Origin: Aliivibrio sifiae
Lineage (GTDB): Bacteria; Pseudomonadota; Gammaproteobacteria; Enterobacterales; Vibrionaceae
Reading direction: 5' to 3'
Assembly: GCF_002954705.1 (NCBI RefSeq)
Contig: NZ_MSCO01000002.1
Span: 146,931 to 210,930, forward strand
Length of the DNA: 64,000 nt
Positions within the stretch are counted from its first letter, which is position 1. Each line of letters opens with the position of its first letter. The notes under the pieces were generated by a model. The model made no database searches and was not told where the DNA came from. It saw only the letters and a program-made list of their open reading frames with translations. A program made the position numbers and the translations under genes. Of the stretch, positions 56,899-64,000 are shown one piece after another.

Positions 56899-57189
56899 TT
56901 GCCATTTCAATACATAAATAATCTCGATGTATTTATTGTTATTTATTCAGTTATTAATTGTAATTTAAGAAGATAAATTCTGAAGGGTGGTAACTTGTTT
57001 GATTTCTGCTCTCTTTAATATCGAAAAAATTAAAGTTAATGATATTAATATTGTTAACCCATAGGCAAAAAATGAAATAAGTTCCTATTCGAACGTTCGA
57101 ATGCTCATTTTATCTGTTCTTGTCACATTTATGAAATGATCTAAGCGTTATCATCCTTCACATCTTCTAACACGTAAAATAGGTTAACA
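56899..57189. promoter_or_regulatory. Intergenic region before the GDPD/MFS operon
   Basis: This 291-bp AT-rich spacer has no gene. It holds the 16-bp palindrome at 57087-57102, listed separately. Confidence 0.6.
57087..57102. promoter_or_regulatory. Perfect 16-bp palindrome, likely operator of the GDPD/MFS operon
   Basis: ATTCGAACGTTCGAAT is fully self-complementary and lies 88 bp before the GDPD start. It contains the TTCG/CGAA half-sites known from GlpR, but the spacing (6) is not the GlpR spacing (4), so the regulator is not assigned. Confidence 0.5.
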
Positions 57190-57927
57190 ATGAAAACATT
57201 AATAGCTCATCGTGGTATGTCTTCTCTGGCTCCCGAAAATACGCTTTCTGCTTTCTCATTATGTAAAGACCATGGTGTTCAATGGTTTGAATGTGATGTT
57301 GATATTCTACAAGATGGCACGGTGATTATTTCTCATGACGATACGTTAGATCGCTGTACAGATAAAAGTGGCCGATTGTGTGATATTAGCCACGCCGATT
57401 TGAACTCTATTGATGCTGGAAGTTGGTTTAGTGATGATTATATTGATGAGCGTTTACCAACTGTTCAACAATTGATCAAATTAGCGAACGAAAAAGAATT
57501 GAATTTAAATATTGAAATTAAATCGTGTTCGGCAAGTGCTAAATTAAGTCATTTATTGATCGATAATTTGATCATGGCACTTAAAGAGTTAAACCCTGAA
57601 CGTGAGCTTATTATTTCAAGTTTTAACCACTTAGTATTGTCTGAATTCAAACGTAAAAGCCCTGAAAGTAAAGTTGCTTGTTTGTTTGAAAGTCATAACT
57701 TATGGGATGATTGGAACTCAATCATTGAATGGTGTCAAGCCGATTACATTCACCCTGAAGAGAAGGGCTTAACTCGTGAAATGGTAAATAAATTTAAAGC
57801 GTCAGGAATTAAAGTAAATGTGTGGACGGTAAATGATTTGGCTCGTGCAAACGAGTTATTTAATTGGGGTGTTGATGGTATCTGTACTGATATCGCACAT
57901 AAATTCCCATCGAAATATAAAGCTTAA
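57190..57927 (+). CDS. Glycerophosphodiester phosphodiesterase (cytosolic type)
   Basis: This 245-residue enzyme has no signal peptide. The GDPD motifs HRGMSSLAPENTLSAF (about 7-22) and ECDVDILQDGTVIISHDDTLDRC (read in two parts, about 35-57) supply the metal ligands and the His pair, and NIEIKS and VWTVND follow. It hydrolyses glycerophosphodiesters to glycerol 3-phosphate and an alcohol, like UgpQ. A transporter gene follows after 38 bases, so imported glycerophosphodiester is the probable substrate. Confidence 0.9.
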   Translation: MKTLIAHRGMSSLAPENTLSAFSLCKDHGVQWFECDVDILQDGTVIISHDDTLDRCTDKSGRLCDISHADLNSIDAGSWFSDDYIDERLPTVQQLIKLANEKELNLNIEIKSCSASAKLSHLLIDNLIMALKELNPERELIISSFNHLVLSEFKRKSPESKVACLFESHNLWDDWNSIIEWCQADYIHPEEKGLTREMVNKFKASGIKVNVWTVNDLARANELFNWGVDGICTDIAHKFPSKYKA

Positions 57928-57965
57928 TATAATAATTAAAACAATAACGTGAAAGGATTACCACT

Positions 57966-59264
57966 ATGAACTTGTTTGAAAAAATAGGCTTCACGAGTCG
58001 AAACCAGCTGTTTGGTTTTTTCTCTGTCGTGATGTCAGGACAAATCATTTACTCTGCGTTTGAAGCATTTAAAGGTACGTTTTATAACTTACTTTTAGAA
58101 GTGCTACAAATAGACAACACCCAAATGGGGATCTTATTTACCCTAATTGGTTCTGCAATGTTTTTCTATATACCAGCAGGTTGGGTCAATAACCGTTTTT
58201 CAGTAAAATCCATTTTAATTACCAGCCTGACGATACGTTTTTTGAGTATGATGACCATCATTTTCTTAGAACCTGGATTCAGTATTTTGGTTGTGATTGC
58301 CGGTATTTGGGGGCTAGTAGATGCAGCTTTCTGGCCATCAGTCGTTAATGGCGTTACCTTAATGTCTGGCGATAAAAACAAAGGCATGGCGTTTGGGTTA
58401 CTAGAATCAGTGCGCCGTGCTGCTGAAATGAGTATGAATGCTGTTATCGTTGGTATCATGGCGTTGGTTGGTGGTTCAATCCTTGTATTCCAAGGCGCAA
58501 TTGTTTTCTATACGTTACTTATCCTTCCAATGATTTTCTGTGTATGGAAATTTGTACCAGATAATCACATGGAAATTAAGCAAGGTGAGAGCAAAAACAA
58601 AGAAGCATTAAAAGGGTTAGTTCATGTACTAAAAATGCCAACAGTATGGTTAGCTGCGATTACTTCTCTAACAGTATATTGGATTTATATTACGCTAATT
58701 TATACAGTACCTTACCTACAAGCCGTATTTGGTTTATCAACAGCACAAGCCGCTATCTTCGGTATTATTAATACAGGTGCAATGGGAGTAGTTGCTGGTT
58801 TAGTTGCCGGATCTATTGCTGATTTCGTATTTAAATCTTCCATTAAAATGATGTTTTTTGCTTTGGGTTTAACGGCAATTTGTTTGGGTGTGACGATTGC
58901 ACTGCCTAAAACAGAAGGCATGCTAATGATGAACATGGTGTTGTTAATGTGCTTCTCTTTCAGTATCTTCTTAGCTAAAGGAATTATCTTAGCACCGGTA
59001 GCTGAAGCGGGTGTACCAAAGGACTACAGTGGTTCAGCAATGAGTGTTGGTTCATTTGCTGCTTATGCATCAGTGTTTTGGGCATATGCATTAAATGGTT
59101 GGATTATTGATACTTACCCTGCGATTCAGGCATATCAGATGATCTTTGGTATTGGTTTAACTGTTGCGGTACTTGGTATGATATGTTCATTGATCCTTAT
59201 TTCTCTGAAAAATAAAAACAGCGGTGATGATCAAGAAGAAAAATTGCTTGAATCAGAAGCGTAG
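57966..59264 (+). CDS. MFS transporter, GDPD-linked
   Basis: This 432-residue permease has 12 hydrophobic helices and an acidic tail. It resembles the YihN/YqcE-like and organophosphate:antiporter branches of the MFS (SAMFFYIPAGWVNNRFSVK loop between helices 2 and 3). Co-transcription with a cytosolic glycerophosphodiesterase suggests that it imports glycerophosphodiesters or glycerol phosphate; this is an inference from context. A strong terminator follows. Confidence 0.8.
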   Translation: MNLFEKIGFTSRNQLFGFFSVVMSGQIIYSAFEAFKGTFYNLLLEVLQIDNTQMGILFTLIGSAMFFYIPAGWVNNRFSVKSILITSLTIRFLSMMTIIFLEPGFSILVVIAGIWGLVDAAFWPSVVNGVTLMSGDKNKGMAFGLLESVRRAAEMSMNAVIVGIMALVGGSILVFQGAIVFYTLLILPMIFCVWKFVPDNHMEIKQGESKNKEALKGLVHVLKMPTVWLAAITSLTVYWIYITLIYTVPYLQAVFGLSTAQAAIFGIINTGAMGVVAGLVAGSIADFVFKSSIKMMFFALGLTAICLGVTIALPKTEGMLMMNMVLLMCFSFSIFLAKGIILAPVAEAGVPKDYSGSAMSVGSFAAYASVFWAYALNGWIIDTYPAIQAYQMIFGIGLTVAVLGMICSLILISLKNKNSGDDQEEKLLESEA

Positions 59265-59299
59265 TCTTATGATGTAATACAAGATATTTGTAGTAATTA

Positions 59300-59337
59300 A
59301 AAACCCCAGTATATGTAATTTATACTGGGGTTTATTT
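59300..59337. terminator. Bidirectional terminator between MFS and yidA
   Basis: AAACCCCAGTATA and TATACTGGGGTTT form a 13-bp stem around TGTAATT, with T-rich sequence on the plus strand and A-rich on the other side. Confidence 0.9.
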
Positions 59338-59361
59338 TGTTATGAGTCTGTTCGTTTAGAA

Positions 59362-60171
59362 TTAAACGTTTAATATAAACTCTTCGATGATTTTTGCTAC
59401 ACCATGTTCGTTATTACTTACGGTAATGTGGTTAGCGATCTCTTTGATATCATCAGTGGCATTTTCCATAGCAATGCCAAGACCTGCATATTTAATCATA
59501 TGCCAATCATTACCCGCATCGCCCATACAGATGACTTCATCGGCAGTAATACCAAGATGGTCTGCTAATGCTTTTACACCTACGCCTTTATTACTGTTTG
59601 GGTTTAAAAATTCTAAGAAGAAGGGAGCGCTTTGTACTATCGTAAATTGCTCATATAAATCGGAAGGTAATTGTTTGATAGCAGCAGAAAGTAGCTTAGG
59701 CTCATCAATCATCATCGCTTTCATTATTTGTTCATCATCTGATAGCTCTTCAAAATCAATCACAGTGATTGGCATGCCAGTGATTGTAGATTCATGCTCA
59801 GTATAATGACTTGATGCAGGGGTGATTAGACCTTTTTCTTGAGAGAAGGCGTGAATGTGAACTCCGAGTTTTTTCGCTAATTTAGCAAGAATTTTTGCGT
59901 CAGTACCGGTAATTATTTGGCTACGGATAACTTCTTCGCTTTTCACTTTTTGAACGAGTGAGGCATTGTAACTAAGAACGTAATCGTTCTCTGTTGTCAT
60001 GCCTAATTCTTCGAGTTGTGGTTTCATGCCATTTAGGGGGCGACCAGAAGCTAAAACAACGACCACTCCTTGTTCACGAGCAGCGGCAATAGCGGCTTTG
60101 TTTTCGGCTGAGATTTGCTTATCAGAGTTAAGCAGAGTGCCATCCATATCCAATGCGATCAGTTTATACAT
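59362..60171 (-). CDS. yidA: Cof-type HAD sugar phosphatase YidA
   Basis: This 269-residue HAD phosphatase has motif I DMDGTLLNS (Asp8 nucleophile, Asp10), a Lys in the cap-side region and the C-terminal MGDAGNDWHMIKYAG motif. Length equals E. coli YidA (270). The ATG at 60171 is preferred over one four codons upstream because GGTAAG precedes it and the HAD motif is then at the usual distance. It removes phosphate from small sugar phosphates. Convergent with the MFS gene. Confidence 0.88.
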   Translation of the reverse strand: MYKLIALDMDGTLLNSDKQISAENKAAIAAAREQGVVVVLASGRPLNGMKPQLEELGMTTENDYVLSYNASLVQKVKSEEVIRSQIITGTDAKILAKLAKKLGVHIHAFSQEKGLITPASSHYTEHESTITGMPITVIDFEELSDDEQIMKAMMIDEPKLLSAAIKQLPSDLYEQFTIVQSAPFFLEFLNPNSNKGVGVKALADHLGITADEVICMGDAGNDWHMIKYAGLGIAMENATDDIKEIANHITVSNNEHGVAKIIEEFILNV

Positions 60172-60271
60172 AGTGCTTACCATTTGGTTAAATTATCTTG
60201 AGCTAGCTTACCTGATTTTTATGAAAAAAATACTATATACTGTGCCTGATTTTCACTAATAATATTGAGCC

Positions 60272-60949
60272 ATGAAACTAAGTTCTCGTTTAGACACCAT
60301 TAAAAATAAAGTCACTAGGCAATATGATCATATTTGGGATTGCTGTTGTGATCATGGTCAGTTAGGCATTGCTTTATTGGCTTCGCAGCCCAAAAGTCTG
60401 ATCCATTTTGTCGATGTCGTCGATGAGTTGATGGTTGAATTAGAGTCTCAACTGCAAAAGCACGCCTTAAAAGTCAGCTCTCAGTGGCAAGTGCACTGCA
60501 TGGATGTAGCTCAACTGCCTCTCGTCCCAGATAAAAAGAATCTAATTATTATTGCTGGTGTAGGAGGGGATTTATTAATTGAATTGGTTCGTGCCATCCA
60601 GACACGTAATCAAGGTATTGAATTAGAATTTATCTTGTGCCCTGTATTGCATCATTACAAAGTGAGAACTGAGTTAATTGATATGGGCTTTGGTTTAGTG
60701 TCAGAAACGTTAGTTAAAGAGAATAAACGCTTTTATGAAATTATTCATGTCAGTAATCAAGCTATTGTTCCTTTGAGTAATATCGGTTCTGAAATGTGGA
60801 ATTTATCAGAGGTAGATCATCAAGAATATTTGCAAAAAACGATTTCTCATTACCAACGAATGGAAGAAAATACTAAAAACTCGAGCAAGGTGAGTGATTT
60901 GTATTTAAAGCTAAGGGAAGCTATGGATGGCTTTAGCATATTGAATTGA
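60272..60949 (+). CDS. trmK: tRNA (adenine-22-N1)-methyltransferase TrmK-like
   Basis: This 225-residue SAM-dependent methyltransferase of the TrmK/COG2384 family has a glycine-poor SAM loop (DCCCDHGQLGIAL, about 23-35), IIIAGVGGDLLIELV (about 92-106) and a helical C-terminal tail. The family methylates A22 in the D-loop of certain tRNAs. The family GVGG motif is kept, while the usual D-x-G-T-D-H loop is changed to cysteines. It is a single gene divergent from yidA. Confidence 0.78.
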   Translation: MKLSSRLDTIKNKVTRQYDHIWDCCCDHGQLGIALLASQPKSLIHFVDVVDELMVELESQLQKHALKVSSQWQVHCMDVAQLPLVPDKKNLIIIAGVGGDLLIELVRAIQTRNQGIELEFILCPVLHHYKVRTELIDMGFGLVSETLVKENKRFYEIIHVSNQAIVPLSNIGSEMWNLSEVDHQEYLQKTISHYQRMEENTKNSSKVSDLYLKLREAMDGFSILN

Positions 60950-61104
60950 TTAGTATTTCAATATGCTATTGGAATACTTCGTTAAAGCTATAAACTTACA
61001 TTATTCATTTTTAGGGTATGCCCTACATAAATTGTATTTAGTACTTTTTATATTTAGAGCACATTCTAGTCGTTAAATGAGCATGTTAGTGTTTGGAGTT
61101 CAGT

Positions 61105-61254
61105 ATGCAAAGTGAAAGTTTGAGAAAACAAGTGTTGCTCAAGACGATAAAAAAAGACGTAGAAGTTGCATTAACGTTACAAGAAATAAGTAAGTCAGAT
61201 CTTATTAAAATGATCCGCTATTTTGCGATGAAAGCAGAGGCACTGAGTGAATAA
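61105..61254 (+). CDS. Small protein of 49 residues, unknown
   Basis: A short open frame with a clear ribosome site (GGAG, six bases before ATG) encodes a charged, helical 49-residue protein (starts MQSESLRKQVLLKT; contains KSDLIKMIRYFAMKAEAL). It ends just before a perfect hairpin (61255-61282). There is no signal or membrane helix. It is probably real because ribosome site, codon use and terminator agree; the function is not known. Confidence 0.65.
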   Translation: MQSESLRKQVLLKTIKKDVEVALTLQEISKSDLIKMIRYFAMKAEALSE

Positions 61255-61282
61255 TTAGCTAACGACAAGTGTCGTTAGCTAG
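61255..61282. terminator. Hairpin after the 49-residue gene
   Basis: TAGCTAACGAC-AAGT-GTCGTTAGCTA is a perfect 11-bp stem with a 4-base loop. No T-run follows, so it is a possible but incomplete terminator. Confidence 0.55.
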
Positions 61283-61465
61283 GCGAAATTATGAATTCTT
61301 ATTAAGGCGATGTACTTCAATACCAAAACCTAGCGCGCTATAAGCGAGCAAAGAATAACCTAGTAGTTCAGTTCCTTCTTCTGCTAGGCTAGTTAGGTAG
61401 AATAGTATGTACTCATTTATTGGAAATAGGATTTCAGAAATACGGGTAGTTATTCTGTAAATTTT

Positions 61466-62407
61466 TTATTGAATATAATTTATGATATAGAGTAAAGACG
61501 TAGTAGAGATAACGACCCAAAGAAGCACACCGAAGATTAAAGGTTTAGCTCCTGCTGATTTGATTTTTTCAATAGAGATACCGCAACCAATAAAAAAGAG
61601 ACACAAGACTAATAGCTTTTTTGATATATCAAAAATACCGTTATAAACCATTTGGAATTGTGGCAAGTTATCGTTGATTAAAATCGCTAAGCAGTAAAAG
61701 AGAATAAAATAAGGAATGGTGACTTTTTTACTATTACTACGGAAGAGTAGAGCGCTAATAAAGGCAACAGGAACAATCCATAATGCACGAGCTAGCTTAA
61801 GTGTCGTTGCTGTTTTTAACGCTTCTTCACCATAAGCTGAAGCGGCGCCTACAACGGATGAGGTATCATGAATCGCAATTGCAGCCCAAGTCCCAAAGGC
61901 GTGTTGACTCAGCTCTAACGCATGCCCAATGACAGGGAAGATAAATAGTGCAATAGAGTTTAAGACAAATACGGTAGCTAAGGCTAAGCCTGTTGCTTCT
62001 TCATCAGCATTTATTGCGGGAGCAACTGCAGCGATTGCACTTCCACCACAAATAGCCGTACCGGAAGCGATTAAATGACCGGTTACTTTATCCAGTTTCA
62101 TCTGTCTTGCTAGTAACCAACCAAGTACCAACGTACCAAAAATGGTTGATAAAATAATGCCAATACCATTTGAGGTTGCTTCAATGGCTTCGTTTAGTTG
62201 GATCCCAAAACCTAGCCCCACAATAGAATAGGCGAGTAATTTTTTAGTCACTTTGCCGAGAGAAAAGTTGGTTGGAACAAAACCGAAACTCGCTAAAGCG
62301 AAACCCATGACTAAAGCCGTAGGTGAGTTAACCCAAGGGGTTAATGTGAATAAGGCAGCAATATAAAAAGGGAAGTAATGCTGTAAGTGTTGTTTATTAA
62401 AAGTCAT
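61466..62407 (-). CDS. yeiH: YeiH-family putative sulfate/sulfonate exporter
   Basis: This is a membrane protein of 313 residues from the ATG at 62407; a longer start at 62446 would add 13. About ten hydrophobic helices are visible, with family motifs [13 protein letters not shown] (about 124-136) and [12 protein letters not shown] (about 182-193). The family (PF03601/UPF0324) is annotated as a sulfate or sulfite exporter on limited evidence. The neighbours give no further clue, although thiosulfate metabolism occurs elsewhere in the window. Confidence 0.8.
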   Translation of the reverse strand: MTFNKQHLQHYFPFYIAALFTLTPWVNSPTALVMGFALASFGFVPTNFSLGKVTKKLLAYSIVGLGFGIQLNEAIEATSNGIGIILSTIFGTLVLGWLLARQMKLDKVTGHLIASGTAICGGSAIAAVAPAINADEEATGLALATVFVLNSIALFIFPVIGHALELSQHAFGTWAAIAIHDTSSVVGAASAYGEEALKTATTLKLARALWIVPVAFISALLFRSNSKKVTIPYFILFYCLAILINDNLPQFQMVYNGIFDISKKLLVLCLFFIGCGISIEKIKSAGAKPLIFGVLLWVVISTTSLLYIINYIQ

Positions 62408-62619
62408 GTTTATTATTCTTGGACACAGGAAAGAGAACGATAGCATTTTTCTTTGATTTAGTAAGTTTAATAATTCAATATATAGAGTTAAAAAAACTTT
62501 AACGATATGATCATGAAGTGTCGTTTATTTGAAAAGCAAACGTTTGCTTTGCTCTGACTTTATCACATGGGAAGAGTATATAGTGCGTGCAAATTTATTT
62601 TATCAATAATGGAGTTTAT

Positions 62620-62941
62620 ATGCGTTCTATTAAGACTATTTTTCTTTTCTTTTTTATGTTGTCAGTGAGTTTTTTTTCTATGGCTTAAATGAAAAGTGTA
62701 ATAGTGAAGGGGAACTCTCAATCACCGTCACAACCAATTATTATTCAAGGATCTATGCCTATTGAAGCTCAACATTTTGCCGCATTATTAGATAATGTTG
62801 TTATTGAGAAGACTGGTTTGTTTGTGTTTTATAAAGGGACACTATAATGGTTACCCTGTAATCGTTAGTCAAACAGGAAAGGGGCTTGAAAATACATCGG
62901 CGGCAACAGCTATTGCTATAGATCAGTTTTTCTTTGTTTAA
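62620..62941 (+). pseudogene. Nucleoside phosphorylase / MTA-SAH nucleosidase-like gene, broken
   Basis: A signal-peptide-like start (RSIKTIFLFFFMLSVSFFSMA) runs into TAA at 62686-62688. Translation could resume at an ATG right after, giving QGSMPIEAQHFAALLDNVVIE and GLFVFYKGT, the start of a nucleosidase fold. After a one-base shift the same family continues (YNGYPVIVSQTGKGLENTSA) and then stops at an IS6-type end. Thus one nonsense change, one frameshift and a truncation. Confidence 0.7.
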
Positions 62942-63133
62942 TTTTTTGCAACAAGCCCCTCATTATCAAATGTTGAAATAATCACATGGAGAAAAAATAT
63001 TCGAATGACTCTCGGTAGCACATATTCACTGTGTGTTTTTAGTTTAAATTTAAGCTCGGTAGGGGGAATATCTTTAGTCGCTAGGTATCTTTTATCATCT
63101 AGCTAAAAGTGAACTTTATGAAGGTGAATTTGA

Positions 63134-63205
63134 GGGGGGTGTTGCAAATAATCTGAGTTGATAATAGGACTTATTTATCAATTCCAGATTATTTTTAACA
63201 GCCCT
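63134..63205. repeat. Two IS6-type right ends fused head to head (about 70-bp palindrome)
   Basis: GGGTGTTGCAAATAATCTGA on the left and the near inverse ending TTTTTAACAGCCC on the right meet around ATAATAGGACTTATTTATCA. The pair forms a miniature inverted-repeat element without a gene. Confidence 0.6.
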
Positions 63206-63210
63206 GGTCA

Positions 63211-63327
63211 TTTGAATCATTACGAATGTTAGATAAAGGCCAGTTTGATTTCTGGCTTCGTCAGGATGAACGTAAAAACCTTGTGCGGGAGAGGTCCGCC
63301 TTCATGAATCACATTATTCAATGTTGA
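63211..63327 (+). pseudogene. IS6-family transposase C-terminal remnant
   Basis: The frame reads ESLRMLDKGQFDFWLRQ and ERSAFMNHIIQC and stops. It is clearly homologous to the end of the intact transposase at 33150-33890 but diverged, so it comes from a second element type. Confidence 0.8.
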
Positions 63328-63397
63328 GGTTGTTTTTCAATAATAATGAGTCAATTGTAGGACTTATTTACCAACTCAAATTATTTGCAACAACCCC

Positions 63398-63544
63398 TTT
63401 CCAAGTGATGATTCAGCAAAAAAAGTGATATACCTTGCGATTAAAGCGGCTTCGAAAAAGTGGTCGAAACCAATCCATAGCTAGAGAGCTGCTATTAATC
63501 GGTTTATAATCAAATTTGAAGACCGCTTGAAAAAACATCTGTAA
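63398..63544 (+). pseudogene. IS256-type transposase C-terminal remnant
   Basis: FPSDDSAKKVIYLAIKAASK and KKWSKPIHS are followed by a stop and, after a frame change, INRFIIKFEDRLKKHL. This is the typical end of IS256-family (mutator) transposases. It is cut at the left by the IS6-type end. Confidence 0.7.
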
Positions 63545-63567
63545 ATGGTAATTACACCGTATAATTT

Positions 63568-64000
63568 TTATTTACTTAATATCTTTATTGAACTAATTTT
63601 GTCCCTTAGTTCAACATCATCCCCTCGTCCGCCTTGACGTGTCCAAAAGTTACCCTGAAAATTGGCATCTTCATAAAAACGAACAGTCCAACCAGTTGGT
63701 ATACTCCATGCTTTGATACGATTATTGATATACGACATATCTTCAGTATTCAAATCGGCAATATCTGATGTTGTTAAAATAGCCAAACCTTTATCAAGAA
63801 AATTATTATTAAGAACATTAGCGTAAAGAACTACATAGTCAGTCTCAATATAATTATATGTACCCGCAGGTTGAACCTGACTATGAGGTGCATTGAATAT
63901 CGTTCCCCAAACATCCCACTGCATTTGATTTATATTACTGTTAGAATTAAACCATTTATTTTGTAAAGGATATATATAGTCGGTTACAATAGGTTTCCCA
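63568..64000 (-). CDS. Protein with C-terminal crystallin-like (beta/gamma) domain, partial
   Basis: An open frame runs from the right window edge to a stop at 63568 and gives 143 residues. An internal ATG at 63924 has no ribosome site, so the gene very likely starts outside the window. The C-terminus (TVRFYEDANFQGNFWTRQGG, then DVELRDKISSIKIL) has the Y/FxxxxFxG pattern of a beta/gamma-crystallin Greek-key motif, found in secreted calcium-binding or inhibitor proteins. The rest (WDVWGTIFNAPHSQV and so on) is not recognised. It borders the mobile-element scraps and is AT-rich, so it may be acquired. Confidence 0.6.
   Translation of the reverse strand, partial: GKPIVTDYIYPLQNKWFNSNSNINQMQWDVWGTIFNAPHSQVQPAGTYNYIETDYVVLYANVLNNNFLDKGLAILTTSDIADLNTEDMSYINNRIKAWSIPTGWTVRFYEDANFQGNFWTRQGGRGDDVELRDKISSIKILSK

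Larger units (their letters stand above)
62942..63567. other. Mobile-element scrap region
   Basis: There is no intact gene. From left it holds an IS6-type end (TTTTGCAACAAGCCCC near 62943-62958), about 170 bp unrecognised, a palindromic IS6 end pair (63134-63205), an IS6 transposase tail, another IS6 right end (63346-63397) and an IS256-type tail. Confidence 0.7.

Noticed and set aside
61283..61465. Open minus-strand frame continuing in the same frame after the yeiH stop codon for about 58 residues
   Set aside because: It has no ATG, GTG or ribosome site and overlaps nothing recognisable; a chance open stretch or a decayed tail cannot be told apart, so no gene is called.

Overview
ORGANISM. 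The window is AT-rich gammaproteobacterial DNA that reads as Vibrionaceae, most likely Aliivibrio or a close Vibrio relative. The reasons are the TMEM165/GDT1-type MneA gene behind a yybP-ykoY leader, a DUF3332 lipoprotein, YjjI/YjjW, CRP-type sites and overall codon use. This is an inference from gene families; no search was run. LEFT THIRD (1-24480), carbon metabolism. A truncated MATE exporter is followed by two divergent FadR-type regulators, a cNMP/CBS/DUF294 protein with a DnaQ-like exonuclease, a KdgM-type porin plus alginate-lyase-family (PF05426) enzyme operon, and two tandem sodium/solute symporters. The symporter promoters carry the same CRP site, TTGTANTACAA operator and -10 layout. 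Together these look like an acidic-oligosaccharide uptake locus. Next come mneA with its Mn riboswitch, a LysR gene, a methyltransferase, a beta-glucoside PTS plus GH1 phospho-glucosidase, and the Entner-Doudoroff genes eda / gntK-edd with a LacI-type GntR and clear palindromic operators. The block ends with the YjjI/YjjW glycyl-radical pair. MIDDLE ISLAND (24600-34185), mobile and visibly more AT-rich. It holds a broken ISL3-type transposase, a secreted protein of unknown family, an orphan Rhs tip with its own export-like leader and a possible His/Cys protease-like C-terminus, and a 1237-residue Rhs/YD protein that stops exactly where the Rhs tip should begin. After it lie recombinase and transposase scraps, an IS6-type element, and a decapitated GH24 lysozyme domain that could be the lost toxin tip. 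RESPIRATION AND SIGNALLING (34156-56898). A tetrathionate reductase cluster (ttrBCA, divergent ttrSR) is followed by a TsdB/TsdA-like cytochrome pair. Both the ttr divergent promoter and the tsd promoter carry an identical 18-bp palindromic word, a strong candidate TtrR operator. Next are an orphan solute-binding protein overlapping a GGDEF diguanylate cyclase, a LysR/DoxX pair, a chemoreceptor, a DUF3332 lipoprotein, and an HD-GYP response regulator joined to a 1486-residue BvgS-like hybrid kinase with three periplasmic binding domains. RIGHT END (57000-64000). A glycerophosphodiesterase and MFS transporter lie behind a perfect 16-bp palindrome, followed by YidA, TrmK, a 49-residue protein and YeiH. 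The window ends in a scrap heap: a nucleosidase pseudogene, IS6 and IS256 remnants, and the C-terminal part of a crystallin-fold protein running off the edge.
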